In this document: one piece after another, positions 1 through 7,407 of the stretch | Layout of the letters: every line of letters starts with the position of its first letter | How positions within the stretch are numbered: position 1 is the first letter of the stretch | From: Microbacterium sp. K24 | GTDB lineage: Bacteria; Actinomycetota; Actinomycetes; Actinomycetales; Microbacteriaceae | NCBI RefSeq assembly: GCF_004794465.1 | Contig: NZ_SSDJ01000067.1 | Coordinates: 31,008 to 95,007, forward strand | Direction: 5' to 3' | DNA length: 64,000 nucleotides | The notes under the pieces: generated by a model | The model's database searches: none | The model's input: the letters and a program-made list of their open reading frames with translations, nothing else | What the model was told of the DNA's origin: nothing | Made by a program: the position numbers and the translations under genes

Positions 1-642
1 GACGGCCTGCTGCTCGAGACGGCGGACGGCCGGCGCTTCGAGGTCGCGGCCGCCCTCAACGCCGCGGGGCTCTATGCCGACGACATCGCACGCCTCATGG
101 GCGACGATTCGTTCGAGATCTATCCGCGCAAGGGCGAGTTCTTCGTGTTCGAGCTGCCTGACGGCCAGACGCTCGACCGCATCATCCTGCCCGTGCCGAC
201 GAAGCGCACGAAGGGCGTGCTCGTCTTCCCGACGCTCGACGGCAAGGTGATCGCCGGACCCACGGCGGTGGACCTCGACGACAAGGAGGACTGGTCGGTG
301 CGCCCCGAGGCGCGCGACGAGATCCTCGCCAAGGCCGTGCAGCAGCTCCCGGCACTCGATGGGCTCGAACCGGTCGCGAGCTATGCGGGCCTGCGTCCGG
401 CCGGGCGTGGCAGCAACTACGTGATCGGACGGTCGGTGGAGAACGATCGGCTGATCAACGTCGCCGCGATCCGATCCACCGGCCTCACGGCATCCCTCGG
501 GATCGCCGACCACGTCGCCGATCTCCTGCCCGAACTCGGCATCGACGTGGGCGAGCTCCGTCCGCCGACGGTCGCCGCGCCATCGGCATCCGCTGGCCCC
601 TGGTGGCTGCGCACCGCACATCACCGTCGCACCCCCGCCTGA
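1..642 (+). CDS. FAD-dependent oxidoreductase, C-terminal part (5' end outside window)
   Basis: The frame is open from base 1, so the start lies upstream; 213 residues are visible. The run NAAGLYADDIARLMG followed by YPRKGEFFVF is characteristic of the DAO-fold flavoenzymes that include glycerol-3-phosphate dehydrogenase and L-2-hydroxyglutarate oxidase. The FAD-contacting stretch YAGLRPAGRG sits further on. Such enzymes oxidise a hydroxyl on a small acid or polyol phosphate and pass electrons through FAD. The stop is 11 bases before an FGGY kinase start, so the two are probably co-transcribed and work on the same polyol or sugar. The substrate cannot be named because the N-terminal FAD domain is missing here. 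Confidence 0.8.
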   Translation, partial: DGLLLETADGRRFEVAAALNAAGLYADDIARLMGDDSFEIYPRKGEFFVFELPDGQTLDRIILPVPTKRTKGVLVFPTLDGKVIAGPTAVDLDDKEDWSVRPEARDEILAKAVQQLPALDGLEPVASYAGLRPAGRGSNYVIGRSVENDRLINVAAIRSTGLTASLGIADHVADLLPELGIDVGELRPPTVAAPSASAGPWWLRTAHHRRTPA

Positions 643-653
643 AGAGGAATCCC

Positions 654-2102
654 ATGACCACCGTTCTGGCGATCGATCAGGGCACGTCCGGCACGAAGGC
701 CGTCGTCGTCGACGCGGCAGGCGAGGTGCTGGCGCTCAGCGAGGTGTCGGTGCGCCCGACCTATCTGCCGGGCGGCGGCGTCGAGCACGATCCGCAGGCG
801 GTGCTCGACTCCGTGCTGCGCGCCGGCCGCATCGCCGCCCAGCAGGCGAGAGCGGACATCGACATCGTCACGCTCGCGAACCAGGGCGAGACCGTGCTGG
901 CCTGGGATCCCGACACGGGCGTGCCGCTGTCGAACATGATCGTGTGGCAGGACCGCCGGTCCGAGTCGGTGTGCGCGGAGCTGCGGGACCACGCCGACGA
1001 CATCGCCGCCCGTACGGGCCTGGTGCTCGATCCGTACTTCAGCGCGCCGAAGCAGGCCTGGCTCCGCCGTAACGTCACCCGCGAAGGCGTCGTGACGACA
1101 TCCGACACCTGGCTGCTGCATCAGTTGACCGGGGAGTTCGTGACGGATGCCTCGACCGCCAGCCGATCGCTCGTGCTCGACCTCGACACCGCGACGTGGG
1201 ATGCCGGACTGCTCGACCTCTTCGGACTCGCCGACGAGCGGATGCCGACCATCCTGGCCTGCGACGACATCGCGGGTTCCACGACGGCGTTCGGTGCGAA
1301 AGCAGCCGTCGGCGGTCTGATCGTGGATCAGCAGGCCGCGCTCGTCGCGCAGAACTGTCTGCAGCCGGGCGAGGCCAAGTGCACCTTCGGCACCGGCGCC
1401 TTCCTGCTCGCGAACACCGGGAGCACGGCCGTGCGGTCGACGGCGAGCCTGTCGTCGTCGGTCGCCTGGCAGCAGGGCGGCCGAAACACCTACTGCCTCG
1501 ACGGGCAGGTCTACACCGCGGCATCCGCCGTGCAGTGGCTCGAGAAGCTCGAGTTCATCGACACCGCCGCCGACCTCGACCGGGTCGCCGCCGATGATGC
1601 GCATGGCGTGCTCTGCGTGCCGGCGTTCGCGGGACTCGCGGCTCCGTGGTGGCGGCCGGATGCCACCGCCACGATCACCGGCATGACGCTGTCGACGGGA
1701 AGCGAGCACCTCGTGCGCGCGGTGCTCGAGGGCATCGCCGCGCAGGTCGCCGAGCTCGCCCGAGCCATGGCATCCGATCTCGGCCGGCCGCTGCAGCGAC
1801 TGCGCGTCGACGGCGGCCTCACGCAGAGCCGCGTGCTCATGCAGGCCGTTGCTGATCTGATGCGCATCCCGGTCGACGTCTACCCCTCGCCGCACGCGAC
1901 CCCGTTCGGCGCTGCGGCCCTCGCGCGCTGCGCGATGAATCCGGAACTCGCCCTCGAGGAGGCGATCGTCGCGTGGTCGCCCTCGCACACGTTCGAACCG
2001 CAGTGGTCGGATGCCCGCGCGGCGGAGTTCTCCGATCGCTGGCGTTCCGTCGCCGACTCCCTCGCCTCCCTCTTCCCGCCCCGACCAGGAGTGAAACCGT
2101 GA
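654..2102 (+). CDS. FGGY-family carbohydrate (glycerol kinase-like) kinase
   Basis: 482 residues, normal for FGGY kinases. Residues 6-15 (IDQGTSGTKA) form the N-terminal phosphate-binding loop of the actin/hexokinase fold; MIVWQDRR near residue 98 and the C-terminal LRVDGGLTQS region with TPFGAAALA match the nucleotide-binding half. It phosphorylates a sugar or polyol with ATP. The ATG at 654 was chosen because AAGAGGA lies just before it and because homologous sequence begins here; an in-frame start at 603 would add an unrelated arginine-rich tail. It follows the FAD oxidoreductase by 11 bases and overlaps the next gene by four (GTGA). Glycerol kinase is the closest motif match, but the substrate is not proven. 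Confidence 0.85.
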   Translation: MTTVLAIDQGTSGTKAVVVDAAGEVLALSEVSVRPTYLPGGGVEHDPQAVLDSVLRAGRIAAQQARADIDIVTLANQGETVLAWDPDTGVPLSNMIVWQDRRSESVCAELRDHADDIAARTGLVLDPYFSAPKQAWLRRNVTREGVVTTSDTWLLHQLTGEFVTDASTASRSLVLDLDTATWDAGLLDLFGLADERMPTILACDDIAGSTTAFGAKAAVGGLIVDQQAALVAQNCLQPGEAKCTFGTGAFLLANTGSTAVRSTASLSSSVAWQQGGRNTYCLDGQVYTAASAVQWLEKLEFIDTAADLDRVAADDAHGVLCVPAFAGLAAPWWRPDATATITGMTLSTGSEHLVRAVLEGIAAQVAELARAMASDLGRPLQRLRVDGGLTQSRVLMQAVADLMRIPVDVYPSPHATPFGAAALARCAMNPELALEEAIVAWSPSHTFEPQWSDARAAEFSDRWRSVADSLASLFPPRPGVKP

Positions 2103-3079
2103 CCCTCGACCCCGTCGCCTACCAGCCGTACACCGACCCCGACGACTTCATCCGCGAGGTGACCGACCTCATCTGGGTCGACCGGTCGATCAGCTTCATC
2201 CGCGAGAACTACGAACCCGACTCGATCGTGCACGGCGGCTTCGGCACCGCGACCACCCGCGATGAGGTGCTCGAAGGCACGCTGATGCGCATCGCGGAGG
2301 CGCCCGACCGGGTGAGTCAGACCGAGGACATCGTCTGGGAGGCGCGAGGCCACGACGCGTTCCTCAGCTCGCACCTCGTGGTCGTGGGCGACCTGCTGTC
2401 GCCGCGGGTGAGCCGCACCATCGCGAACTGCCTGTACCGCCGCGGCCGCATGGTGGAGGAGTGGGTCGTGCGCGACACCCTCGCCGAGGCGCTGCAGGAC
2501 GGGCTCGACCCCGACGAGGTGGCGCGCGACTACGCCTTCCGCGGGTACGTGGCCACCTGGGCGGATGCCGCGCCCGCCGACCCGATCTCCGCCGGCGACT
2601 CCGGCGCCCGCCCCGACGAGCACCGCGCCGACGTGGAGGCGGTGCTCGAGATGATCCGCACGGTGTGGAATGACCGCGACCTGCATGCGGTCGAGACGTT
2701 CTTCCATCGCGACCTCACCCTGCTCACCGTGGGGAACCGGCACATCATCCGGCCGGAGGGATACCGCCGTGCGCTGCTCTCGCTGCTGGAGTCGTTTCCG
2801 GCCGGGCGCTTCGAGGTGCGCGACGTGCAGGCGCATCACGACGTCCGCTACGCCGGCACGCGCGTCGCCGTGACGTGGAAGTTCGTCGGCGACTACACGG
2901 GCGTGCCGAACTACGGGCCGCTCACCGGCAAGCCGGTCGACCTGCTCGGCATCTCCCAGTTCACGCTGCATGAGGGCCGCATCGTCAAGGAGGTGCGGCT
3001 CTGGGACGACATCGCCCTGCGCACGCAGATCGCGAGCATGCGCGGTGACGAGCCGGTCGGGCCGTCGAACATCTACTGA
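2099..3079 (+). CDS. double NTF2/SnoaL-like protein
   Basis: 326 residues, read from the GTG that overlaps the kinase stop (GTGA). Two NTF2-like cone-fold repeats can be discerned: residues about 10-150 (DLIWVDRSISFIRENY, then SRTIANCLYRRGRMVEEW) and about 175-315 (VEAVLEMIRTVWNDRDL, then LLGISQFTLHEGRIVKEV). Each repeat has the shape seen in SnoaL/ketosteroid-isomerase-like proteins, a helix-rich start and a curved sheet ending in an acid-rich strand. Coupling to an oxidoreductase and a kinase suggests an isomerase, hydratase or binding role in the same catabolic pathway. No catalytic residue can be assigned with confidence. Confidence 0.75.
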   Translation: MTLDPVAYQPYTDPDDFIREVTDLIWVDRSISFIRENYEPDSIVHGGFGTATTRDEVLEGTLMRIAEAPDRVSQTEDIVWEARGHDAFLSSHLVVVGDLLSPRVSRTIANCLYRRGRMVEEWVVRDTLAEALQDGLDPDEVARDYAFRGYVATWADAAPADPISAGDSGARPDEHRADVEAVLEMIRTVWNDRDLHAVETFFHRDLTLLTVGNRHIIRPEGYRRALLSLLESFPAGRFEVRDVQAHHDVRYAGTRVAVTWKFVGDYTGVPNYGPLTGKPVDLLGISQFTLHEGRIVKEVRLWDDIALRTQIASMRGDEPVGPSNIY

Positions 3080-3196
3080 TCGGCGCGTCTCAGGCGCCAA
3101 GGTCACGTTTGGCCTGTCAGTCCGGACGATCACCCCACAGACCGGTATATCGGTGATAGAACTGGGCCAGGCGCGGACCTGTTGACCGCTGTTGAT

Positions 3197-3227
3197 GACG
3201 AAGCCCCTCCCTAATGGAAGGCTCGTC
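3197..3227 (+). promoter_or_regulatory. hairpin burying the Shine-Dalgarno of the ice-binding gene
   Basis: GACGA (3197-3201) pairs with TCGTC (3223-3227), GCC (3203-3205) with GGC (3220-3222), and TCC (3208-3210) with GGA (3216-3218), leaving a five-base loop. The purine-rich GGAAGG ribosome site (3216-3221) lies wholly in the stem and the structure ends at the base before the ATG at 3228. Translation control by opening of this stem is an inference. Confidence 0.5.
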
Positions 3228-4376
3228 ATGTCCCCAGCTCATGCGCGCGCAGCGCTGACGGCCGTCGCCGTCGCGGCAGTGCTCTCCCTGTCCCTCGTTC
3301 CCACGGTCGCCGTCGCAGACACGACGATCGACGGCCCGATCGATCTCCGCACCGCGGCACCGTTCTCGGTTCTCGCCTCGTCGACGGTCACCAACACCGG
3401 ACCATCGGTGATCAACGGCGACCTCGGGCTCAGCCCGCAGACGTCGATCACCGGGTTCCCTCCCGGGATCGTGAACGGCACCATCCACCCGACCGATGAG
3501 GTCGCCGCCATCGCGCAGAGGGATCTCACGACGGCCTACAACGTCGCGGCCGGGCTCACCCCCATCCAGTCCGGTCTGGGAGACCTGACCGGCGCCTCGC
3601 TGACGCCCGGCGTCTATTCCGGGGGCACGCTCTCGGTCACCGGGGAGCTGACCCTCGCCGGCACCGCCGAATCGGTCTGGATCTTCCAGGCAGCGTCCAC
3701 ACTGACCATCGGGAGCGGCGCGATCGTCACCGTGACCGGTGGTGCCAGCGCCTGCAACGTCTTCTGGCAGGTCGGCACCTCCGCGACGATCGGCACCGGT
3801 GCCGAGTTCGTCGGCACCGTGATGGCCGACATCTCGGTCACCGCGGAGACGGCGGCGACGATCACCGGTCGCCTCCTCGCGCGCACCGGTGCCGTGACGC
3901 TCGACACCAATCTCCTGACCGCACCGACGGGATGCACCACCACCCCCGGAACCGTGCGTACGAGCCCCACCATCACCTCGGCCGCGCCACCGTCGGGTCA
4001 GGTCGGCACGGACTACTCGCACACGATCAGCTCCACCGGTACCCCGCCGGCCTCGTACACCGTCACGAGCGGCGTGCTGCCCTCGGGTCTGACCATCGAC
4101 TCCGCGACCGGGGTCATCTCCGGTCGGCCCACGGGCGCCGGCACGTACCCGTTCACGGTCAGCGCTGCCAACGGGACACTCCCCGACTCGACCGCGTCGT
4201 ATGTGATCACGATCGCTCCAGCAGCCTCGGGTGCCGGCGGTTCGGGCGGGGGAGAGCTGGCGGAGAGCGGCGTCGAGTTCGGTGCTGCACCGTGGCTGGC
4301 AGGCGTCGCCATCCTGCTCGGCGGTGCGCTCCTATTGATGCGCACTCGGCGTGATCGGTCGGCCGTCGCGGGCTGA
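3228..4376 (+). CDS. secreted ice-binding-like (DUF3494) protein with Ig-like domain and sortase-like tail
   Basis: 382 residues from the ATG preceded by GGAAGG. Residues 1-30 are a signal peptide (hydrophobic AAVLSLSLVPTVAVA). Residues about 38-230 match the DUF3494 ice-binding family: FSVLASSTVTNTGPS, GDLGLSP, the LTPGVYSG strand and VFWQVGTSATIGTGA. Residues about 240-325 form a putative Ig/He_PIG domain (LPSGLTIDSATGVISG). After a Gly/Ser linker comes LAESG (344-348), a hydrophobic segment (about 354-371) and an RTRRDR tail, resembling a sortase class E signal (LAXTG) with Ser for Thr. It is probably exported and wall- or membrane-anchored. Family members bind ice or act as adhesins; which applies here is unknown. 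Confidence 0.85.
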   Translation: MSPAHARAALTAVAVAAVLSLSLVPTVAVADTTIDGPIDLRTAAPFSVLASSTVTNTGPSVINGDLGLSPQTSITGFPPGIVNGTIHPTDEVAAIAQRDLTTAYNVAAGLTPIQSGLGDLTGASLTPGVYSGGTLSVTGELTLAGTAESVWIFQAASTLTIGSGAIVTVTGGASACNVFWQVGTSATIGTGAEFVGTVMADISVTAETAATITGRLLARTGAVTLDTNLLTAPTGCTTTPGTVRTSPTITSAAPPSGQVGTDYSHTISSTGTPPASYTVTSGVLPSGLTIDSATGVISGRPTGAGTYPFTVSAANGTLPDSTASYVITIAPAASGAGGSGGGELAESGVEFGAAPWLAGVAILLGGALLLMRTRRDRSAVAG

Positions 4377-4439
4377 TCCCGCACCGCTCCGCCCGGTCGC
4401 GCTGTCGTCAACCCCCTCTTGCTGCGCGAACGGCGGGCG

Positions 4440-4445
4440 TACGGT
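4440..4445 (+). promoter_or_regulatory. -10 box TACGGT, leaderless start
   Basis: TACGGT lies six bases before the ATG at 4452 and no Shine-Dalgarno intervenes, the usual arrangement of actinobacterial leaderless transcripts. Confidence 0.45.
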
Positions 4446-4451
4446 GGCCCG

Positions 4452-4607
4452 ATGACCAGCGATCAGAAGGACCGGAACGACAGCCCGGATGCTGTCGACC
4501 CCGCCGAAGCACCGGCCGGGGGAACTCCCGACGACGTCCAGAAGCTTCTCGATGAGGAGACGACGGACGAGAACGGGAAGCCCCTCGAGAACCCGTCGGG
4601 AGGCTGA
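4452..4607 (+). CDS. small acidic hydrophilic protein, unknown function
   Basis: 51 residues, very rich in Asp, Glu, Pro and Gly and without Cys, membrane segment or signal peptide; probably disordered and cytoplasmic. The ATG at 4452 lies six bases after a TACGGT -10 box; an in-frame start at 4419 is less likely because it would precede that promoter. A second tiny acidic gene follows five bases after the stop. I do not recognise a family; small acidic proteins of this kind are common conserved hypotheticals in Microbacteriaceae. Confidence 0.6.
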   Translation: MTSDQKDRNDSPDAVDPAEAPAGGTPDDVQKLLDEETTDENGKPLENPSGG

Positions 4608-4612
4608 GCATC

Positions 4613-4759
4613 ATGAACGCGAACGACTCTGCACGGCACAACGGCGAGGCTGCATCCGACGAATCCGCCTCGAGCGGCGGGGCGGAATCCCCGGAAGAGG
4701 GCGCCGCCGCTGAAGAGGCCGCGGAGGACGCCGTCGTCGACGGTGAGACGCAGGACTGA
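4613..4759 (+). CDS. small acidic alanine/glutamate-rich protein, unknown function
   Basis: 48 residues (MNANDSARHN start, GETQD end), strongly acidic with an Ala/Glu-rich C-terminal half that may be helical or disordered. GGGAGG at 4598-4603 sits nine bases before the ATG, inside the last codons of the preceding gene, so translation is probably coupled. The stop is six bases from the stop of the convergent TetR gene. No domain is recognised. Its composition closely resembles the upstream protein, so the two may be diverged duplicates. Confidence 0.55.
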   Translation: MNANDSARHNGEAASDESASSGGAESPEEGAAAEEAAEDAVVDGETQD

Positions 4760-4765
4760 GCGCCG

Positions 4766-5353
4766 TCAGACGCGTAACGCAGGCAACAGCACGAAGTCGA
4801 CGAGCTCTTCGACCGCCGCGGCCTCGAGCGAGCGCTGACGCAGCACGACGCTCCCGAAGGCTGCGGTGGGCACGATCCCCGCGATGAGGGCGACGGGCAC
4901 GTCGGCCGGAACCGTGCCGCGCTCGATCCACCGTTCGATCACGGCGATCAGCGCGGCCACCGGGGGCTCGCCGATGGTGCGGTACGCGACATCCTGAAGC
5001 TCCTGGTCGCGCCCGATCTCGCTCAGCAGGCTCGCGAGCACGCGTCCTGAACGCTCGTCCGACCGGGCGAAGTGCATCGCCGCCGCGACCAGGTCGCCGC
5101 GCAGCGTTCCGGTGTCCGGGGCCTCGGTCGTGATGTGCAGCGCCCGCACGGCCGCGACGACGAGATCGACCTTCGAGTCCCACCGTCGATAGATGGCCGA
5201 CTTGCCGCATTGCGCCCGCTGGGCGACGCCGGCGATCGTCGTCCCCGCGTATCCGCTCTCGACCAGCAGGTCCTGCGTGGCGACGAGGATGCCGCGCTCC
5301 ACCTCGGGATCGCGCGGGCGACCCGATGCCCTCGACTCCTCGCCACCGTCCAT
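4766..5353 (-). CDS. TetR/AcrR-family transcriptional regulator
   Basis: 195 residues. The N-terminal helix-turn-helix covers about residues 14-60 (ILVATQDLLVESGYAGTTIAG, with KSAIYRRWDSKVDLV closing it), the standard TetR DNA-binding domain; the remainder is a helical ligand-binding and dimerisation domain with the C-terminal fold of the TetR_C_11 type. The ATG at 5353 was chosen because upstream extension would run through the divergent promoter. The divergent neighbour is a small membrane protein, and the 106-base gap holds a pair of direct repeats that may be its operator. Confidence 0.85.
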   Translation of the reverse strand: MDGGEESRASGRPRDPEVERGILVATQDLLVESGYAGTTIAGVAQRAQCGKSAIYRRWDSKVDLVVAAVRALHITTEAPDTGTLRGDLVAAAMHFARSDERSGRVLASLLSEIGRDQELQDVAYRTIGEPPVAALIAVIERWIERGTVPADVPVALIAGIVPTAAFGSVVLRQRSLEAAAVEELVDFVLLPALRV

Positions 5354-5373
5354 GAGCACCCATTGTACATTCC

Positions 5374-5423
5374 GGGACTGGCTGGTACCGTAACGCAATA
5401 ACGGGACTGATGGGAACCGTAAT
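5374..5423. repeat. tandem 21-bp direct repeat, candidate TetR operator
   Basis: GGGACTG-GCT-GGTACCG-TAAC (5374-5394) and GGGACTG-ATG-GGAACCG-TAAT (5403-5423) agree at 16 of 21 positions and start 29 bases apart, nearly three helical turns. They lie in the gap between the TetR gene and the divergent DUF6069 gene, where an autoregulatory operator would be expected. Confidence 0.55.
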
Positions 5424-5459
5424 ACCCCTCGGTCCATCCATCCGACCAGGGAGTACATC

Positions 5460-5915
5460 ATGACCGCCACACCCACCGCCGAACGCGTCGCATCCCGTCC
5501 ACGGCTGCGCGCCGCCGGCATCCTCATCGCCGCCGTGATCGTCGCCGTCGCGGTGAACGCGGCCGTGGCCGCCGTCGCGATCGCTGCGGGCGCGCCGTCG
5601 ACCTACGGACCGCTCACCTTGCCTGCCTATGCGCTCTTCACGACTCTGGGTGTCGCCGCCGGGTGGGCGGGATGGGTGCTCGTGCACCGCCGCGCCCGCG
5701 ACCCGCGCCGCACCCTCTCGCTGCTCGTACCGGTGCTGACGGTGCTGTCGTTCGTGCCGGACGTGCTGCTGCTCGTCTTCCGGTTCATCCCCGGCACGAC
5801 CACGCCCGCCGTGATCGCCCTGATGCTGATGCACCTCGTCGTCGTCGCCGTGGCCGTGCCGTCCTACGCACTCGCGATGCGCGCTACCCGTGAGACGTCG
5901 GCGCCCACCGTCTGA
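5460..5915 (+). CDS. DUF6069-like four-helix membrane protein
   Basis: 151 residues with four predicted membrane segments: about 19-43 (AGILIAAVIVAVAVNAAVAAVA), 52-75, 87-108 and 117-140. A loop with RRARDPRRT between segments two and three is probably cytoplasmic. The overall pattern matches the DUF6069 family of small actinobacterial membrane proteins, whose function is not known. CAGGGAG lies before the ATG. It is divergent from a TetR gene, which probably controls it. Confidence 0.75.
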   Translation: MTATPTAERVASRPRLRAAGILIAAVIVAVAVNAAVAAVAIAAGAPSTYGPLTLPAYALFTTLGVAAGWAGWVLVHRRARDPRRTLSLLVPVLTVLSFVPDVLLLVFRFIPGTTTPAVIALMLMHLVVVAVAVPSYALAMRATRETSAPTV

Positions 5916-5947
5916 GCCGCCGCACATCCCTGAGATGTACGTTGGAG

Positions 5948-5973
5948 GCCCTGTGTGCGCTCGTGCACAGGGC
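5948..5973 (+). terminator. hairpin between DUF6069 and SDR genes
   Basis: GCCCTGTG (5948-5955) and CACAGGGC (5966-5973) form a perfect 8-bp stem with a 10-base loop. No T-run follows, so it may be a leader structure of the SDR gene rather than a terminator. Confidence 0.4.
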
Positions 5974-5994
5974 TTCGAGGAAGGGGAACCGGAC

Positions 5995-6588
5995 ATGCGG
6001 ATATTGGTGATCGGCGCGACAGGCAGCATCGGCGGGGTCATCGCGACCACTCTCGAGAGCCGCGGCCACGAGGTCATCCGAGCCTCGCGAAACTCTGAAC
6101 CCTCCGTCGACGTGACCGACCCGGCATCCGTCCGCGCACTCTTCGCCGGGCTCGACGATCTCGACGCCGTGGTGGTCGCGGTCGGTTCCGTCGGCTTCAA
6201 GCCCCTGACGGAACTCACCCGCGAAGACTATCTCGCCGCGTTCATGAAGAAGACGCTCGCGCAGATCGACGTGCTCACCGAAGCCCTCTCGCATGTGCGC
6301 GACGGCGGATCGATCACGCTCACGAGCGGCGTGCTGGCCCGCGAACCGATCGCGACCGGCGCCGCCGCGGCCATGGCGAACGGCGCCCTCGAGTCGTTCG
6401 TGCCCACCGCGGCCGCCGAGGCGCCGCGCGGCATCCGCATCAACGCGGTCTCGCCCGACGTCCTCGCGAACTCGCCCGGGTATCACTCGGCCTTCCCCGG
6501 GCACCGCCCGGTGACCGACGACGAGGTGGGCACCGCCTACGTGCGCGCTGTCGAGGGCATCATCACCGGCCGGGTCCTCGCCGTCTGA
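5995..6588 (+). CDS. short-chain dehydrogenase/reductase-like protein, atypical active site
   Basis: 197 residues; the ATG at 5995 follows AGGGGAA. Residues 3-14 (ILVIGATGSIGG) give a Rossmann nucleotide-binding loop, VDVTDPASVRALF is typical after the second strand, and INAVSPDVLANSPGY matches the SDR C-terminal region. The Tyr-x-x-x-Lys catalytic pair expected after the ITLTSG strand is absent; the aligned stretch reads TGAAAAMANGALE. It therefore belongs to the short atypical SDR group and may bind NAD(P) without classical dehydrogenase chemistry. It follows the DUF6069 gene by 79 bases containing a hairpin. Confidence 0.8.
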   Translation: MRILVIGATGSIGGVIATTLESRGHEVIRASRNSEPSVDVTDPASVRALFAGLDDLDAVVVAVGSVGFKPLTELTREDYLAAFMKKTLAQIDVLTEALSHVRDGGSITLTSGVLAREPIATGAAAAMANGALESFVPTAAAEAPRGIRINAVSPDVLANSPGYHSAFPGHRPVTDDEVGTAYVRAVEGIITGRVLAV

Positions 6589-6605
6589 GTCAGCCGTGCC
6601 GGGGC

Positions 6606-6611
6606 TAGGCT
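6606..6611 (+). promoter_or_regulatory. -10 box TAGGCT, leaderless start
   Basis: TAGGCT stands six bases before the ATG at 6618, with no ribosome site between them. Confidence 0.45.
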
Positions 6612-6617
6612 CTCGGC

Positions 6618-7407
6618 ATGCGCGACCCCCGACATTTCGAGGCGCTGGCCGACGAATACGCGGCGGCCCGGCCGCCATACCCGTCGGCGCTGTGGGACGC
6701 CGTCCGCGAACTCGGCGTCCTGCGGCCGGGGCGCCGCGCCCTCGACCTCGGCGCCGGTACCGGTCAGGCGACCGGTCCGCTCCTGGCGGCGGGGCTCGAG
6801 GTGACTGCGGTCGAACCAGGCCCCCGTCTCGCTGAGCAGCTCCGGATGCGGCATCCCGAGGCGACCGTGGTCGTCGACCGCGCCGAAGACGTCGAACTTC
6901 CGCCAGCATCGTTCGATCTGGCGGTGGTCGCCACCGCCATCCACTGGATGGACCTCGGGATCCTCCTCCCGAAGCTGCGCCAGGCGCTCGCCGCAGACGG
7001 TTACCTCCTCGTCTGGCGCACGGTGTTCGGAGATGCCGACGCTCCGGTGACGGCGTTCCGCGAGAAGGTGGGGGAGATCGTGCGCGATCGGCGTGCCCCG
7101 GACCGGACGGATGCCGATCCCGAGGATCCCGCCGCGACCGCGGCAGCGCTGACAGCACCCCGGTCTCTTCACCATCGACGATGTCACGACTTTCCGGTGG
7201 GACATCGAGCTCGACGCGGATCAGGTGCGCCGGCTGTTCGCCACCTTCAGCGACTGGACGCCGGAAGAGGTCGACCGTGCCGCGTCGGCCGCGCGCGACC
7301 TGGGTGGTCGCGTGGTCGAGCATTACTCGTCGTGGCTCCTCGTGCTCCGGCCGACGGATGCCGCGATCCTCCGTCCCGGAGCTGAGGGCGCAGCTACGAG
7401 GACGTGA
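6618..7407 (+). pseudogene. class I SAM-dependent methyltransferase interrupted by a +1 frameshift
   Basis: Frame one (6618-7163, 182 codons) contains the methyltransferase core: LDLGAGTGQATGPLLAAG is motif I and VTAVEPGP motif II, with FDLAVVATAIHWMD for motif IV/post-I. After CGG at 7161-7163 the natural continuation LFTIDDVTTFRWDIELD is in another frame (from 7165 to the TGA at 7405-7407, 81 codons), so one base, probably T7164, is extra. Joined, the protein would be about 262 residues, normal for this family. If left in frame one, it ends in an arginine-rich unrelated tail. It could be a real null mutation or a sequencing error. The last 14 bases overlap the convergent toxin gene. Confidence 0.75.

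Noticed and set aside
621..1988. Long minus-strand open frame opposite the FGGY kinase
   Set aside because: It is arginine/histidine/glycine-rich with no domain, a common product of GC-rich codon structure on the strand opposite a clear kinase.
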